64,000 bases of DNA from Thereva unica (Eukaryota > Arthropoda > Insecta > Diptera > Therevidae): contig OX465281.1 of assembly GCA_949987705.1 (NCBI GenBank), forward strand, positions 223,419,978 through 223,483,977. The letters run 5' to 3'. Shown piece by piece: positions 45,951 through 56,139 of the stretch. How positions within the stretch are numbered: the stretch's first letter is position 1; the number at the start of each line of letters is the position of its first letter. The notes beneath the pieces were generated by a model. That model was not told the origin of the DNA and did no database searches. It saw only the letters and a program-made list of their open reading frames with translations. A program made the translations under genes and the position numbers.

Positions 45951-47791
45951 TTTGATAACCTTACGAGAATAAATGAATCTATGGTGATATATTAAAATCT
46001 TAAACTGAAAAATTGGTAGTTACTCTTATTGTATTAAACAGGCTATGGCAGATGTTACTGTGGGAATTTGAAATATTCGCATTTTCTTTAATCATTTCGT
46101 GATGGCTGAACTAGTGATCAGTATGCCACTGACGAATGGGTCATCTAGCCATTAGTGAATATCGTATACTGTACAATATCATCAAAGAACACCTTTAACC
46201 TTTAAAATGTCAAGGGTTACCTTTACCCACAATCTGGGGTATGCCCAAAATGCTTAAACATTAAATTCTGTAGGACATAAGAAATTTTAGGCTTGGTATG
46301 CTTTTTAGACTTCCAATTGCTGAATCCTGCAGTGATATAGCAGTTACGTATGGGTTATTCCATGCCAAATCCCTGAGTTTATTACCGGACCTTCTTCGAC
46401 TTCCTTCATTTCAATTAATGATAGTCTAGTAATAAATATCGGTATCAATAAAAAGTAGAATATCATTTTTCTCGCCTTTGAATGTAGTTTCAGAAAAAAA
46501 ATATTCGAAGCACTTATCGCTTATTAACGTTTCAAGATTAAAATCGACATTTTCCCAAAGTCCGACCTCTTCGATTTTTTTTTTAATTTTACCAAAATTC
46601 TATTCTATATTACGCAACTTTTAAGTCGCAGTTCAAGATGTGATTACTAGGGTTTGTCGGTTTTAACAACCGGTTTTTAAAAGAAAATTATGAAATTCGA
46701 AACCCGTTTGTCCGGAAAAAATAGGCGGTTTTAAATTTGAGTGAACTAAAATTTCCCATGAGTGCATTATATTTGAATCGAATGTTCACTTTTAACGAAT
46801 CGCTTCACTTAGGATTGTTCACTTTAAGTGTACATTTAGTTTTTATTCATTCCACCTATTCCACTTCCAAACTGCTTGTATCACTGCAATCTCTGACGTT
46901 TGTCTAGGCGTTCTCTAGTTTTAACATTCTTTGCATTTGCGCTCTAAATTACATTTTTTTTTGTAGAAATGTTATCAAGATCCTTGTAATATCTACAAAT
47001 CTTGCGTCATCTCGTTTACATGCCCTTGAATAAATCTACCAACTATTTCATGTTATTTTTATAGCATCCACAAACTGGGTCTGCAAACATTTGATCGAAT
47101 CGCTCGCCAAAAACGTGGTTCTCGACTCGTCGCTTTAATGCTTCGTTACGAGTCGAAATCCACTCGCCAAAAACTTGGAATTAATCAGGAGCTCTTCGAT
47201 TTAAAGTCGCTAGTACGAGTCGTTATCAAGTTCTCAAAGTGATTTGCTATAGCATTTCGTTTTCGTCTTTTACAGATCGATTTCGTTTCGATACTGATTT
47301 CATCTGTTTGAAGTTTCCCGCCCCATTTTGGATTCGATCTCGTCTCGTAATGTTTGCGCCGTCTACTATACACTTGTTGCCCATGCACTTCCGGTTATTT
47401 TCCCCATAAGAGTTTGTACTCCTTGTATAGTCTCCCTGTAATTTTTGTTCGATTTTTATCTTGAGAGCTTTCAGCTTTTTTTTTAATTGGTTCAACGTAC
47501 CCCCCCGTTATGCCACTTTTATTAAAGAATTGTGTTGCTTGATACTAATACTGATCAAATTCCGAACCTACTAAATATTTCACGACACAACTGAATCGTG
47601 GTGTTTGTCATCATTTTTGGTATAACGTGTCTTCAGGTCATTTAGTACAAACATCTAAAGTATGAAAAATATTACACCTCGAAATGGATCTGCGAAGTAC
47701 ACATGTAGGCGTTCGAATGACATTGGTGGTGTTTCCCAGATCTTATCTTGGGAAAATTACCCCGCGTTCGTTGACAATCTTCACAGGATTT
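45951..47791. other. Unassigned sequence
   Basis: A small internal repetition (CGCTCGCCAAAAACGTGG / CACTCGCCAAAAACTTGG near 47100 and 47162) was seen. No gene. Confidence 0.4.
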
Positions 47792-47997
47792 GGCCCCTGT
47801 TGCGACATCGACTGTCGATAACGTAGTTTGATATTGCCGATGTCAATTATAATCGAAATCTGTCGATTTGACAATCGACTTTTATCGATTGTTTATTTGT
47901 TCACGACAAGCAGGCAAACAGTAGTAGAAATAAACGACTATAGTCGAGTCGAAATAAACGACTACAGTCGAGTTGATCGTCAATCGCAATAGGGGCC
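47792..47997. mobile_element. 206-bp MITE (GGCCCCTATTGCGA ends)
   Basis: The left end is GGCCCCTGTTGCGACATCGA. The right end inverted is GGCCCCTATTGCGATTGACG. The interior has TCGACTGTCGATA-like palindromes. The flanks are TTT and TCT, an imperfect 3-bp duplication. Confidence 0.65.
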
Positions 47998-48009
47998 TCT
48001 TACCATATC

Positions 48010-49430
48010 TTCAATATCCTTATCCATTCCCGCCCACTAGCAATAACTTCTTGCCAATGCTTATTAAGACAGTGATTCTACCGATTGTTTTATTTTTTCC
48101 AGTATCATTTATAATATAAATTACAACAAACCACAATCACCAACTGTTCTCTATCTTGCGAGTAAATATATAAATATAAAATCAAAAAAAAAATCATTCT
48201 TTAATTTATATAAATATTTTATATTCTTATTATATCTATATTTATAAAGAAATTAATAATAATTTACATTAAAAAATTTTCAAAACTTAAAAAATTAAAT
48301 ATATTTACATAAAAAAAGCGATTAAAGATGAAAAACGAAAGCAATATTTAAACAAAGTATTTCGTATGGTAATTAGTGCTATTTAAAACAAAAACAAAAT
48401 AAATCATATTCTCGCACATTCTAGATTCTGAATACAACAAATTTTTGCCTTTTGTCACAATAAGAAAAATTTTAAGCTTTTTCATAAATAGCAAAAACGA
48501 AAAAAAAAAAATGAAAAATATGGAGGTTTTGAAAGTTTAACCGATATACAAAAAAATAAGAAACATTCATAAAAATATTAAATAGCCTTATACATTATAA
48601 TATCACCAATTTTTAAAAATAGCAGATAAAAATAAAAGTTTGAAACCTGAAACACAATTTTAAGAATAAAACAAAAAAAATGCTGAATTGAATAAAAAAT
48701 AAAAAGAAAGTACTGCGCTAAAAAATATACAAAAATATAAAAAAATATAAAAATTATTTTCTTGCTTAAGTTCAGTTAAAATTGAGATAATTATTTAAAA
48801 TTTTTATTTTTACTATCCTCAAATGGAATTTTTGTTATTAAGTACACAAAAAAAAAACACATTTTATTATAAATAAATCCATTAAGAAATTATTTTAAAA
48901 CATTTTTTTTTACTATAATAAATAAAAAACATTTTTACTAATATTACACATACATAAATATATTAATTTTATTTTGTTCTAATTTTTTTTTAAAATAAAG
49001 ATGGTTTGAATACAATATAATAATTATTCTTATATAAATATAATTTTTACAAACATACACACCCATACTTTCATTTTCTTAAAAGTTTTGGGTAAAATTA
49101 GTGGAAGAAAAATGAAATTTTTTTTATTATTTTGAAACTTTTTCAAAAATGAAATAATAATATTAATTGCTAATAAATGTTTCCCACAATAAATGAAAAA
49201 AAAAAATTTTAAATTTAAAAAAAAATGTATTCACATCTACCAAGAAATAAAAAAAACAGTTATTGAACTTATATAAACAAAAAAAAAAAATATTACATTT
49301 AATTAAACGGAAAAATTACATTTAACAAAATTTAATCATTATTGTATTTAAAAAAAAAAGTATATAAATAATAATGGGCAGTCAGAAAATGTAAGATTTG
49401 TCTAAATCATAAAAATAAATGCAAAGAAAA
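48010..49430 (+). other. A-rich, T-poor block 3
   Basis: AT-rich with A in excess of T in many lines (for example 48480-48770). It looks like the two upstream blocks. No coding frame. Confidence 0.35.
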
Positions 49431-49696
49431 TGTTTGGACAAATTGAAAATGGATTTGTTTTATTTATTTTGCATTATTTAAATGGGCAGAAATGTTCAAG
49501 GGAATGCGTTTTACGGATGCGAAGGTATTTTTGTGGTATCCTTATGAGGCCTGTCAGTGTTCGACTACTGAATGAGCTTATAGTCCAAGAGCTGGTAAAA
49601 CAAATCGGTAAGAGTTTCGTTAATGCTCATATTTATATAGTACTAGCAAAAACCCGCGTGCGTTGCAACGCCTTTAATTAAAAAAAGATTATATGT

Positions 49697-49923
49697 AGGT
49701 GGTATTCCTATTGGTGAGTGACGTGACTACGAGGGATGCGGTGGAATGAAACTGTCGATACCTATACACGTATCGAGGAAAATGTCACTTAACACGCCAT
49801 CTGCGACAATTAAATAGGAATTTTGTCGATTTACTCGCCAGAAGTCTTAGATTGACAATGAGAGCATAATTTAAGGTCGAAGTGACAAATCTGTCACGTC
49901 ACTCGACAACGAGAATAAGGCTG
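49697..49923. mobile_element. About 227-bp MITE, copy 2 (GTGACGTGAC family)
   Basis: It matches 21978-22202 throughout (GGATGCGGTGGAATGAAACT; GCGACAATTAAATAGGAA; CGACAACGAGAATAAGGCTG). The terminal arms share a GTGACGTGAC motif. The target duplication is ambiguous. Confidence 0.7.
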
Positions 49924-50269
49924 TATGTGTGTACAGTCCGCTGGAGGAAAAAGGTATAATGAAAAAGAACAAATCTGCAAAAATTAATTTTGTATACTTC
50001 AAAAAATTTAGAGTATGTTGCAACTTTTTTAAGATCCGACGATGAAAAATTGTGTGACACCTAGCCAAATATAATCAGAATCGTCTGCATAGATTTTACT
50101 ATGGCGAGAGATTAGCCGCCCTGTGCAGACCTTCGCTCATGGCGCCCACCTCTCCTCCAAATTGTTTATTCCAGAAAAAGGGCCAAAAAAATAATCAATT
50201 TTGCAAATTTGGCACCCATTGTGCTGCCCAAAATCTCAGAAACAATTGAATACCTATATTTACCTTTCG

Positions 50270-51825
50270 TATTGTATTAACACTGGAACTTTTCGTTAGC
50301 GCCCTACACTCTTGCATTTCGAAATGTATGTTGTTAAAGATTGTTCCAAGATATTTTTTACTTCATTTTAAAATAAACGTATTGTTTAGTGTTTTAATAC
50401 TATATTTTTACTTTCTATTTTTAGTAAATTATAAATCTTCCGTCGTCAATGACGTCACACAGCCTTCTGTATTATACTCGATACACTTTCATTTGATACC
50501 CATACCGAGGGCGTTGTAAAGAAAAAGGTAAACCACTATATTATATTGGCCGCCATTTTAAATTAGGAATGACGCGGCACAGATAATAGGATTCTACTTG
50601 TCAAACCCTTTCATTTGATACCTATACCGAGTGGCTCCATCTTGGAACCGCCATCTTAATTGTTTTTCAAAATGGTCCGATTGCATTGAACGCGAACTAT
50701 GGAATATGTTCAAAATTTCAAGTTGATAGGTTATATTTGCCATTTTTTATTCTATTATGTCTTCCGCTATCTTGCGTTGGCCGCCATTTTGAATTTAGAA
50801 TAACAAACTGCTAATTGCATTCTACTGGTAATATCCTTTCATTTGATACCCATGATCGGGAAACGCGATTGCAAAATTCGCCCGCCATCTTGGAGCCGCC
50901 ACACAGTGGGACCAAATCCAAAAAAGCTGGCCAAAGTCAAAAAGGGGGTTTTCGCGATTTTCAAATTAAAAGACTCAATTTTAATAACATAACCTCTTAA
51001 AAAAATAAAAAAAAAATTTTAATATAAACTTTTGACTAATTTTTTTATAAGTAAGTTTTTTTTATTAGGAAGTTTATTAGAAAAAGAAAATAAGAACTTT
51101 TAAGAATTCAATTGCAATTACAGAAGAAAATCAATGTGAATGCAAGTAAAAGTTGCATCTCTATCTTCTGATGTTGAACATTCAGAGCAGATATGTGACC
51201 CCTTAAAACACGGAGGGGCAATTTTGGGCAGCGAATTTTTTTTGGAGATGAAGGATTACACTTTTACCAACAACGCCCAGCAAGTTTTGCAGGGGTGCAG
51301 AGGGGTGCAATATTACTTGTTGTCCAAAATATATCGCATTCTTACAATCCTAATTCATAAAAATCACGTGTAGTAGATGCTTACTGTGGATTACATATAT
51401 ATGTACTTGCTTAATGGGTATACTACAATTTTTTTTATAACTCTACATACCTTCCAAAGAAAATTCCACTTTAAACGACCACGATTGTTTGGTTACTTAA
51501 GTTTTTATATAGTTTTGAAAACGTTAACCATTTTTCACAATATTAACGTTTAAAAATAAGCAAAACTAGTAAAGTAGCAACTAAAATTTATCAGTCCGTA
51601 GAAAAAAATCTAACCTTCCGTGACTGATTGCTCACTATTAGAAGTGTCCTCGAACCAACCCCACAAAAAAAAACCGCAATCTAGTAACTTTTTTTTTAGA
51701 CTTTTGGCCAGCTTTTTTGGATTTGGTCCCACTGTGCGCCATCTTGATTTTTTTTACAAAAATGTCAAATTGCATTGTCACGCGAACTATGCATATGGGA
51801 AATATTCCGGGTTAACCAGTTACAC
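50270..51825 (+). repeat. Unclassified repeat with CTTTCATTTGATACCCAT units, split by insertion
   Basis: It starts near ATTAACACTGGAACTTTTCG and contains repeated modules with TTTCATTTGATACCCAT (about 50491, 50617 and 50838), GGCCGCCATTTT and GCGAACTATG. Other copies are at 55660-56135 (minus) and 61840-62205 (plus). No protein-coding frame was found. It is broken by the element at 50902-51736. Confidence 0.6.
50902..51736. mobile_element. 835-bp Transib-like non-autonomous element, duplication CGCCA
   Basis: About 34-bp perfect TIRs begin CACAGTGGGACCAAATCCAA. CGCCA is duplicated at 50897-50901 and 51737-51741. The host repeat reads straight across once the element is skipped (GGAGCCGCCATCTTGAT), as in the uninterrupted copy at about 50632-50665. 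CAC-initial TIRs with a 5-bp GC-rich duplication are typical of Transib. No transposase is encoded. Confidence 0.8.
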
Positions 51826-51829
51826 GAAA

Positions 51830-53009
51830 CAAGGACGTAGCCAGGGGAGGGGTTTTGGGGGTTCAAACCCCCCCCGAATGAAAAAAGACATCGCAGATAG
51901 CATGAAAAATTAAATAATAATAAATAGTTTTTCTTCAATTGTATACTAAATTTGAGATAGGCAGAACACCATTCAAATCGCATTTTTTCTTCTTAGAAAT
52001 ACGTTTGGCGACAGCTATGTATAGTGCGAACCAAACGAGATGAGGTTTCTCAAAAGGCTATTTTCCATGCGCAGTAGCATTCTTGGTACATTTCGAAGCG
52101 GAAATTTGAAAATACATAAGCGAATGTCTTATTCATATGTGCGCAATGTTTATTGGTGTGTAATTTGCATTTCCGAAGAAAGGAAAAAATATCTAGATGA
52201 CTATGTATAAAAAAAGTAAAAAAGTATAGGGGGGAAGGGGAGGTCTCATTTACACAGATCATTATTATGATTCTTACAAAAACCCATTCTGCCGTCACAA
52301 CATCCACGACTGTTCTGAACTGCCGCGGGTCTCTGTGTGAGATTGCCATTCAGTTTCATATAAAACTTTGTTGGATTCCTAGACATAATAGGATTAGGGG
52401 AACCGTAGGGCAGATGAGCTTGCTAGACAGGGAACCGAAGTGGAAAGGACAGCCCACTTAACCCGGATAGGAATGACCCACAAACTAGCTTGGAGGAAAA
52501 TCAGCTTAGCTCGAGATGGGTTGAGATGGACTACAGCAACGGTGTTCCGCACTCTTCATGCAATCTGGCCAACTTTGGACGCAAAGCGTTCAAAATTTCT
52601 AGTTTTGTTAAACATAAAGGAGATAACCCATGTAGTAAATGCTCTGATCGGCCACTGCCCCTTTGGCCGGCACGCCGAAAGATTAAGACTTCCCCTCAAC
52701 GACTTATGCTGATGTTGTGGTAATGAAGAAGAGGAAGAAACTGTCTCCCATCTTCTCTGTACATGTCCCGCCCTCGCAAGGAAAGAGGGACCTTCCTTGG
52801 CTCACCCTTCCTTGATGCATTGAGCGAGCTGCAAAATACTGGGGTCCCTGAACTCTGTCGCTTTATCAAAAGCTCCAAATGGCTTGAAATAGCCTGCACT
52901 TTGTTCTAACACTAGAATGGCTAATGGCATCACAATGGGCCCAATAGCGTGCCATTTCAACCTAATCTACAAAAACCCCTCCCGAAGCAAAATCCTGGCT
53001 ACGTCCTTG
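51830..53009. mobile_element. 1,180-bp hAT-like element, 8-bp duplication ACACGAAA
   Basis: The ends are CAAGGACGTAGCCAGG and its inverse (CCTGGCTACGTCCTTG). They are followed inward by a G-rich/C-rich partner stretch (GGGAGGGGTTTT and AAACCCCTCCC). ACACGAAA flanks both sides (51822-51829 and 53010-53017). It carries an LOA-like LINE fragment and no recognisable transposase. Confidence 0.85.
52255..52960 (+). mobile_element. LOA-like LINE 3' fragment (end of RNase H plus CCHC)
   Basis: FHIKLCWIPRHNRIRG is the end of an RNase H domain. It leads into a DELARQGTEVE-like string, then LTRIGMTHKLAWRKISLARD and LIGHCPFGRHAERL. The knuckle continues as CCGNEEEEETVSHLLCTCPA after the same in-frame TGA seen in the copy at 1332-1900. 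The copy ends in CCTAAT and lies wholly within the hAT-like element. Confidence 0.75.
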
Positions 53010-53017
53010 ACACGAAA

Positions 53018-53150
53018 GTGCGTCAAAATCATCATGTCCAACGAAACCAGCTCCAGTATTGCTCGGACAGAACCTGGGGAAAAAAAGAACGCAGAAGGGC
53101 CCTAAAAAATAACGTGAACCCTACAAGCGACCCGAGCAAACGTTGACGTT
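53018..53150 (+). mobile_element. RTE-like LINE scrap
   Basis: VQRNQLQYCSDRTWGKKERR, then NPTSDPSKR, matches the linker of the RTE copies (compare about 15105-15205 and 1020-1080). It is the host sequence into which the hAT-like element inserted. Confidence 0.6.
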
Positions 53151-53489
53151 ATGTAAGTTAAGAAAATTAAAACGCTTTTTTTGAGTTAAACTTTAAAATT
53201 TATTTTTTACGTCTTTAATTCTCGACTGCAACTACTAAACTGACATTTCTTCCTTAACAAATTTATTTCTTAGGCAAATGTTTTAATCAAAATTCTTATT
53301 AAATCTTACTTAGTGTAATTGAATCTTTCTTATAAGATCTTATGGTCTAAATTCTAGTGAAATGTTTGTTTCAAGTGCAGACGCTTGGTCAGCACTGTCA
53401 GTGGTCAGCACTCAATTGCATTTGCGGCTGGGGGTTTCTTAGAAAATCGCCGTGAGATGTTTTTATTCATGGTGTTAACTTGTATCCTA
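53151..53489. other. AT-rich spacer
   Basis: Nothing recognised. Confidence 0.4.
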
Positions 53490-53945
53490 ATGGTCGACAT
53501 TAAATTTGCTGCAGCTAAATCTAAATCGAGATCCCAGTGTATTTTTATCTCTGTCACTGTGCTACTGTTCGTCCTGCTCCTGACATTTCTGCTATCGCGT
53601 TAAAGTCTGTTCCTCTTGTTTGCGTTAATAAAGCAAGAAATCTTGGGATGGTACTGAATAGCAGCGTGGCCTGCTGTGATCACATTAGTTTCATTGTTAG
53701 TAAAACTTACGGACTCCTCTCTAAACTTCGTTATCATTGTCGGAAGGCTTGTCGAAAAGGTTTGTGCGTATGAATTTGCTTAAAGGCGTACAACTACCTC
53801 TTCTAATGCGTGGCCTTTCCATCTATTCCACTCTCGATTCCTCATGTATCCATAAGCTTGAAGTAGCGATTAACGATTGTGTAAGCCATTTTGACCACAT
53901 TTCACCCTTCTTGAACTCCGTTTTGGGCTTCTCTCTAAAGGTTTG
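53490..53945 (+). mobile_element. Jockey-like LINE C-terminal fragment
   Basis: VNKARNLGMVLNSSVACCDH, then RKGLCVRMNLLKGVQLPLLM and HFDHISPFLNSVLGFSLKV, parallel the end of the copy at 22485-24720 (DHTTPFVNNVLGCSLK). Broken frames. Confidence 0.7.
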
Positions 53946-54335
53946 ATTACATTGAGCTAATTTACAAGCTATTGGCCATCGAATTCATTAGCTACTAATA
54001 AACTAGCCCAGCGTCATCATGTGCACTAGTTAACTAGCAGATTGTAAAAAATCTCCCGAGAAAGTTGAGAGTCTGGTTACTTCACTCGCTACTCTCTGGC
54101 GAGTGGGCTTGTTAGTTAGTAAACTAGCCGTGTGCCATAGTTGCTAGTGAGCTAGATGGGAGTATCTTATTATTTGGTTTCATTGACTACAAAATGACGG
54201 AATTATTTCGCGCTAGCTAGTTAGCTCCTGAGCGAGTTGAAGGCTTTCAGTGTCATCGTCACTATTGCACTTGCTGGCTCGCCGCCTTCTAAACTCGCTG
54301 GGTAGTAGCGTGTAAACTCGCTCAATGGAATCGAG
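53946..54335. repeat. Fold-back repeat (ATTGAGC-GAGTTTACA ends)
   Basis: The left end is CATTGAGCTAATTTACAAGC. The right end inverted is CATTGAGCGAGTTTACACGC. The interior carries repeated TAACTAGC/GCTAGTTA motifs on both strands. A related end with downstream AGTGACTATCGTGAGTATAG occurs at about 33122. Confidence 0.5.
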
Positions 54336-55659
54336 CCTTAAGTGACTATCGTGAGTATAGGCTTTTGCGACTGTCTCACGATATTCTACAGGAAGTTTCC
54401 TGCATAATGCCTCAAGCGGAAGCAATTCGCCCGCTCATTTTTTCTTTGTTTTTATTTGACGTTCTGTCCGCTTGATTGTTGCAGCCTGTAGTTGGCTAGA
54501 GCATGGCAACTTTTGCTTGTATTTTACTTATGTCGGCTATAATGTTATAAAGTTACGTGGTCCCAAAGTACGATAAAAATAGGGGCAACAGAACAGGGGT
54601 CATGAGAACATTCCTAACGAATACCTTTGATCAAATATACATACATCTTTTAATATTTTAGTTTGCTTCGTAGTTTCCTTTGAAAACAAAATATATAAAT
54701 ATAACAAAAATCTTTCCAAAGAGTGCAGTCTCATCCTCGTTTAATACTTTTCACAGTACATAACCCTTTCATCAATAACTTTTTGTATCGACTTAGAAAA
54801 TTTATTATATGCGTGTTAGTGGGTAGAGAAGTGTGGTGCTTTATGCAAGTCTATGGTGCTTTATGCAAGTTAAATCTTGCTTTAAAAGCGAAAAATCATC
54901 CTTTGATACCGTAAACCTCCGTAGAACCTCCTTGGTTCTTCCTTTTATAGCCTTATACTAAATGTTTTTATCTTTTATTATTTATATTATCTTTGAGTCT
55001 CGGGAGTATCTTGTTATGGAAACATATTTTTTATATTAATATAGCATCTATAGAAAACCAGTATTTTTTATCCAGAAGACAAGAGGATATTATGGGTTTA
55101 ATGATCTTTCTCCCATTGCATCTGCACACAGCACGAATTTCGAATTCCTTTTTATTTATAGATCATAACCCCCTGGGGAAATAGTTCTGTACAACTCTAC
55201 TGACTCAACTTCCTTAAACATATTTAATATTTCGACGTTATCTGTAAAGTTTTCCCATTCTTCTTTCTTTCAGGAATCACTTTCTCAAGCACTTGAACAA
55301 CGTTTTAGATCCACAGCCATCGGAAGAATGCATCCTGTTCATATTGTTATGTGGTTTATATTTACGAGAAACAACGTAGTACTTGTACGCCGAAAGAATG
55401 AGTTATGGTTGCTCCGTTCTACTATTGGCAACTCCCGAAACGTCTTAGTTATTTTTGCCTTGAAGTACTCCAGCTGTGAAATTTCACATTGGAGAAGCAA
55501 TTAGAATATTGCAAAGCAAGCATAAATGGCGATGCCTTTAGAGATATAAGAATCGAATAATATCTACCAGGATGAATTCCTTTTATTTCTTATATAAATT
55601 CAAAAAAGATAAAGTTCATGCACTAAGAGGGTTTATGTACCACCCATTTCGATAGGTAG
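54336..55659. other. Unassigned sequence
   Basis: No supported gene. The short direct repeat ATGGTGCTTTATGCAAGT occurs twice at about 54833-54871. Confidence 0.4.
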
Positions 55660-56135
55660 GTTGTTCCCATATACTGGCTGGAGCAATAAAAACTTTATAT
55701 TCAAAATTATTTTTTACTTTTTAGTTCATTTTAAAGTAAAAATGTATTTGTTTAGTTTTTTTTAAACTATATTTTTTAAACGCTTTATACTAGCTTCATC
55801 TGTATATTGTGTGTTGTATGTAGTATGCAAACAAATCAACTTCAAATTTTGCACACATGTATAGTTCGCGTGACAATGCAATTTGTATTTGACCATATTG
55901 TAAAATATCAAGATGGTGGTTCCAAGATGGCGGCCGATTAATGAAAGGGTATGACAAGTAGAATATAATTAGTCGGCCAAATTCAAAATGGTGGCCAATA
56001 CAAAATGTCGGATTATCTTTTTCTTTACAACGCACCTGGGTATCAAATGAAAGAGTGTGACGAGTATGGGACAATAACCTGTGTGACGTCATTTTAAATC
56101 TAATACGACGGTCACCACAAGATGGCGGAAGACAT
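55660..56135 (-). repeat. Unclassified TTTCATTTGATACCC repeat, minus copy
   Basis: On the minus strand it carries CTTTCATTTGATACCCAGG, GGCCGCCATCTTGGAACC and ATTGCATTGTCACGCGAACT, followed by TTTTATTGCTCCAGCC. This is the same order as the repeat at 50270-51825 and includes an uninterrupted version of the Transib-like insertion site. Confidence 0.6.
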
Positions 56136-56139
56136 ATTT

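Noticed and set aside
54213..54425. Minus-strand 70-residue ORF
   Set aside because: It lies mostly in a fold-back repeat and its sequence overlaps the segment shared with 33122-33190.
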